Source: an uncultured Lachnospiraceae bacterium (GTDB lineage Bacteria > Bacillota > Clostridia > Lachnospirales > Lachnospiraceae). From it: a stretch of 7,079 nt of DNA. A program made the position numbers and the translations under genes. Positions 5,779 through 7,079 of the stretch are shown here, one piece after another. Where the stretch lies: the NCBI GenBank assembly GCA_910584325.1, contig CAJTZH010000112.1, positions 1 to 7,079 of the forward strand, given 5' to 3'. Position 1 is the stretch's first letter; each line of letters opens with the position of its first letter. Below the pieces are notes generated by a model. That model made no database searches. It was not told where the DNA came from and saw only the letters and a program-made list of their open reading frames with translations.

Positions 5779-7079
5779 ATGCAGAGCAGAACGAGACATC
5801 GGCAGAGAATTGTTATCAGCACAACAGTTTTTCTTACAATTATGGCGCTTTTAATGGTCAGAGTCGGATATATTATGATTTTTCAATCAGAAGAATATAG
5901 TAAAAAAGCGCAGGATATCCATGAGCGTGAGAGAAAAATCAAAGCGCTCCGCGGAAGAATTTATGACAGAAATATGGAACTTTTAGCGGCGAACAAGACG
6001 GTATGTACGATTTCTGTCATACATAATCAGATTACGGACCCGGAACGGGTTATTTCCGTGCTGGTACAAGAATTGGGACTGAGTGAGGAATATGTAAGAA
6101 AAAGAGTCGAAAAATATTCTTCCATCGAAAAAATCAAGACAAATGTGGATAAAGCCACAGGCGATAAAATACGAGCCTATGATTTGGACGGTGTGAAAAT
6201 CGACGAAGATTACAAACGGTATTATGTTTATGATGATATCGCGTCTAAAGTTATTGGATTTACCGGAAGCGATAACCAGGGGATTATCGGACTGGAAGTT
6301 TCCTATGATAATTACCTGCAGGGAACGGCAGGACTGATCCTGACTGTGACGGACGCGAAAGGCATTGAACTGGATGGAACGAAAGAAAATCGTCTCGAGC
6401 CGGTTGCAGGTAATGACCTCGTTACCAGTATTGATATTAATATTCAGAAGTACGCAACACAGCTTGCCCTTAGAACCCTTGAGGCAAAAGAGGCAAAAAG
6501 TGTTTCCATAATCGTTATGAACCCGCAGAATGGGGAAATACTTGCGATGGTCAATGTGCCGGAATATAATTTAAACGATCCGTTTACATTAAATTATGTA
6601 ATGACGGAGAGTGTTTCCGACGCGGACTATCAGAATCTGTTAAATAAAATGTGGAGAAATTCCTGTATCAATGATACCTATGAACCGGGCTCGACATTTA
6701 AAATGATTACGGCAACGGCAGCTCTGGAAACAGGAGCGGCCAGTTTGGCGTCATCCTATTCCTGTCCGGGATTTAAAATTGTTGAGGACAGAAGAATACG
6801 ATGTCATAAGACGACGGGACATGGTACGCAGACATTTGCACAGACCGTTATGAATTCCTGTAATCCGGCGTTCATCGAGTGGGGGCTTCGGGTAGGAAAA
6901 GAGGAATTTTACCACTATATGACAAAACTGGGATTAATGGAAAAAACGGGAATTGACGTGCCCGGCGAGGCGTCAACGATTGTCCACAAAATTGAGAATG
7001 TGGGGCTGGTGGAACTTGCCACCATGTCGTTCGGGCAGTCGTTTCAGATAACGCCCTTGCAGCTTTTGCGCGCCGCAAG
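5779..7079 (+). CDS. Second class B penicillin-binding protein (SpoVD/FtsI-like), N-terminal part
   Basis: The frame is open from ATG 5779 to the right edge, giving 433 residues. An in-frame TAA at 5755-5757 excludes an earlier start. A short basic N-terminus (MQSRTRHRQR) is followed by a transmembrane segment (about 11-35), the class B signature ALRGRIYDRN (57-66), and a pedestal domain with VIGFTGSDNQGIIGLE (158-173). The transpeptidase domain begins with VTSIDINIQKYA and IIVMNPQNGEILAM. It shows SxxK as STFK (305-308, nucleophile Ser305) and SxN as SCN (360-362). The KTG motif and any C-terminal PASTA domain lie outside the window. It follows the first PBP after 60 nt, as spoVD follows pbpB in B. 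subtilis, which suggests the spore-cortex enzyme SpoVD; that identity is inference. No convincing Shine-Dalgarno sequence precedes it; the best G-rich stretch is CGGCTGG (5765-5771). Confidence 0.92.
   Translation, partial: MQSRTRHRQRIVISTTVFLTIMALLMVRVGYIMIFQSEEYSKKAQDIHERERKIKALRGRIYDRNMELLAANKTVCTISVIHNQITDPERVISVLVQELGLSEEYVRKRVEKYSSIEKIKTNVDKATGDKIRAYDLDGVKIDEDYKRYYVYDDIASKVIGFTGSDNQGIIGLEVSYDNYLQGTAGLILTVTDAKGIELDGTKENRLEPVAGNDLVTSIDINIQKYATQLALRTLEAKEAKSVSIIVMNPQNGEILAMVNVPEYNLNDPFTLNYVMTESVSDADYQNLLNKMWRNSCINDTYEPGSTFKMITATAALETGAASLASSYSCPGFKIVEDRRIRCHKTTGHGTQTFAQTVMNSCNPAFIEWGLRVGKEEFYHYMTKLGLMEKTGIDVPGEASTIVHKIENVGLVELATMSFGQSFQITPLQLLRAA

Noticed and set aside
1..7079. A novel defence, mobile or biosynthetic system
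   Set aside because: Every complete gene belongs to a known housekeeping family in a conserved dcw order. There are no transposases, integrases, atypical ORFs or frameshifts.

Overview
The window is a contiguous piece of a low-to-mid-GC Gram-positive (Firmicutes/Clostridia) chromosome. Protein style and gene order suggest Lachnospiraceae, but that family-level placement is inference. All genes lie on the + strand and no RNA gene, insertion sequence, CRISPR array or phage gene is visible.

Layout. (1) Positions 1-363 hold the C-terminal 120 residues of an M14-type succinylglutamate desuccinylase/aspartoacylase-like protein, cut by the left edge. (2) ychF (379-1476), a complete Obg-family ATPase/GTPase, follows after 15 nt behind a canonical AGGAGG. 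(3) Positions 1477-1790 are non-coding. They hold A-tracts phased at 10 bp with an AT-rich inverted repeat, a strong intrinsic terminator (1587-1631), a sigma-A-type promoter (TTGATT-N17-TAAAAT, 1664-1692), and five tandem TGG-containing boxes at 10-11 bp period (1700-1747). The boxes have the architecture of an MraZ operator. (4) The start of the dcw (division and cell wall) cluster follows: mraZ (1791-2228), rsmH/mraW (about 2262-3197), an ftsL-like bitopic protein with a long basic cytoplasmic tail (3228-3743), a complete class B penicillin-binding protein (3754-5718), and a second class B PBP (5779 to beyond the right edge).

How it works together. The order mraZ-rsmH-ftsL-PBP-PBP is that of the Bacillus subtilis dcw cluster (mraZ-mraW-ftsL-pbpB-spoVD). 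MraZ probably represses the whole operon from boxes placed right at the predicted transcription start. RsmH methylates 16S rRNA. FtsL and the class B PBPs belong to the septal peptidoglycan machinery, and the second PBP may be the sporulation enzyme SpoVD. ychF and the M14 gene form a separate upstream transcription unit, closed by the terminator.

The gene content is conserved housekeeping, and I see no previously undescribed system. The points most worth a second look are regulatory: the five-box operator, a second two-box match that coincides with the rsmH start region, and the curved-DNA-like A-tract segment. After these come protein details: the FtsL basic tail, the PBP tail without PASTA domains, and the tandem PBPs.
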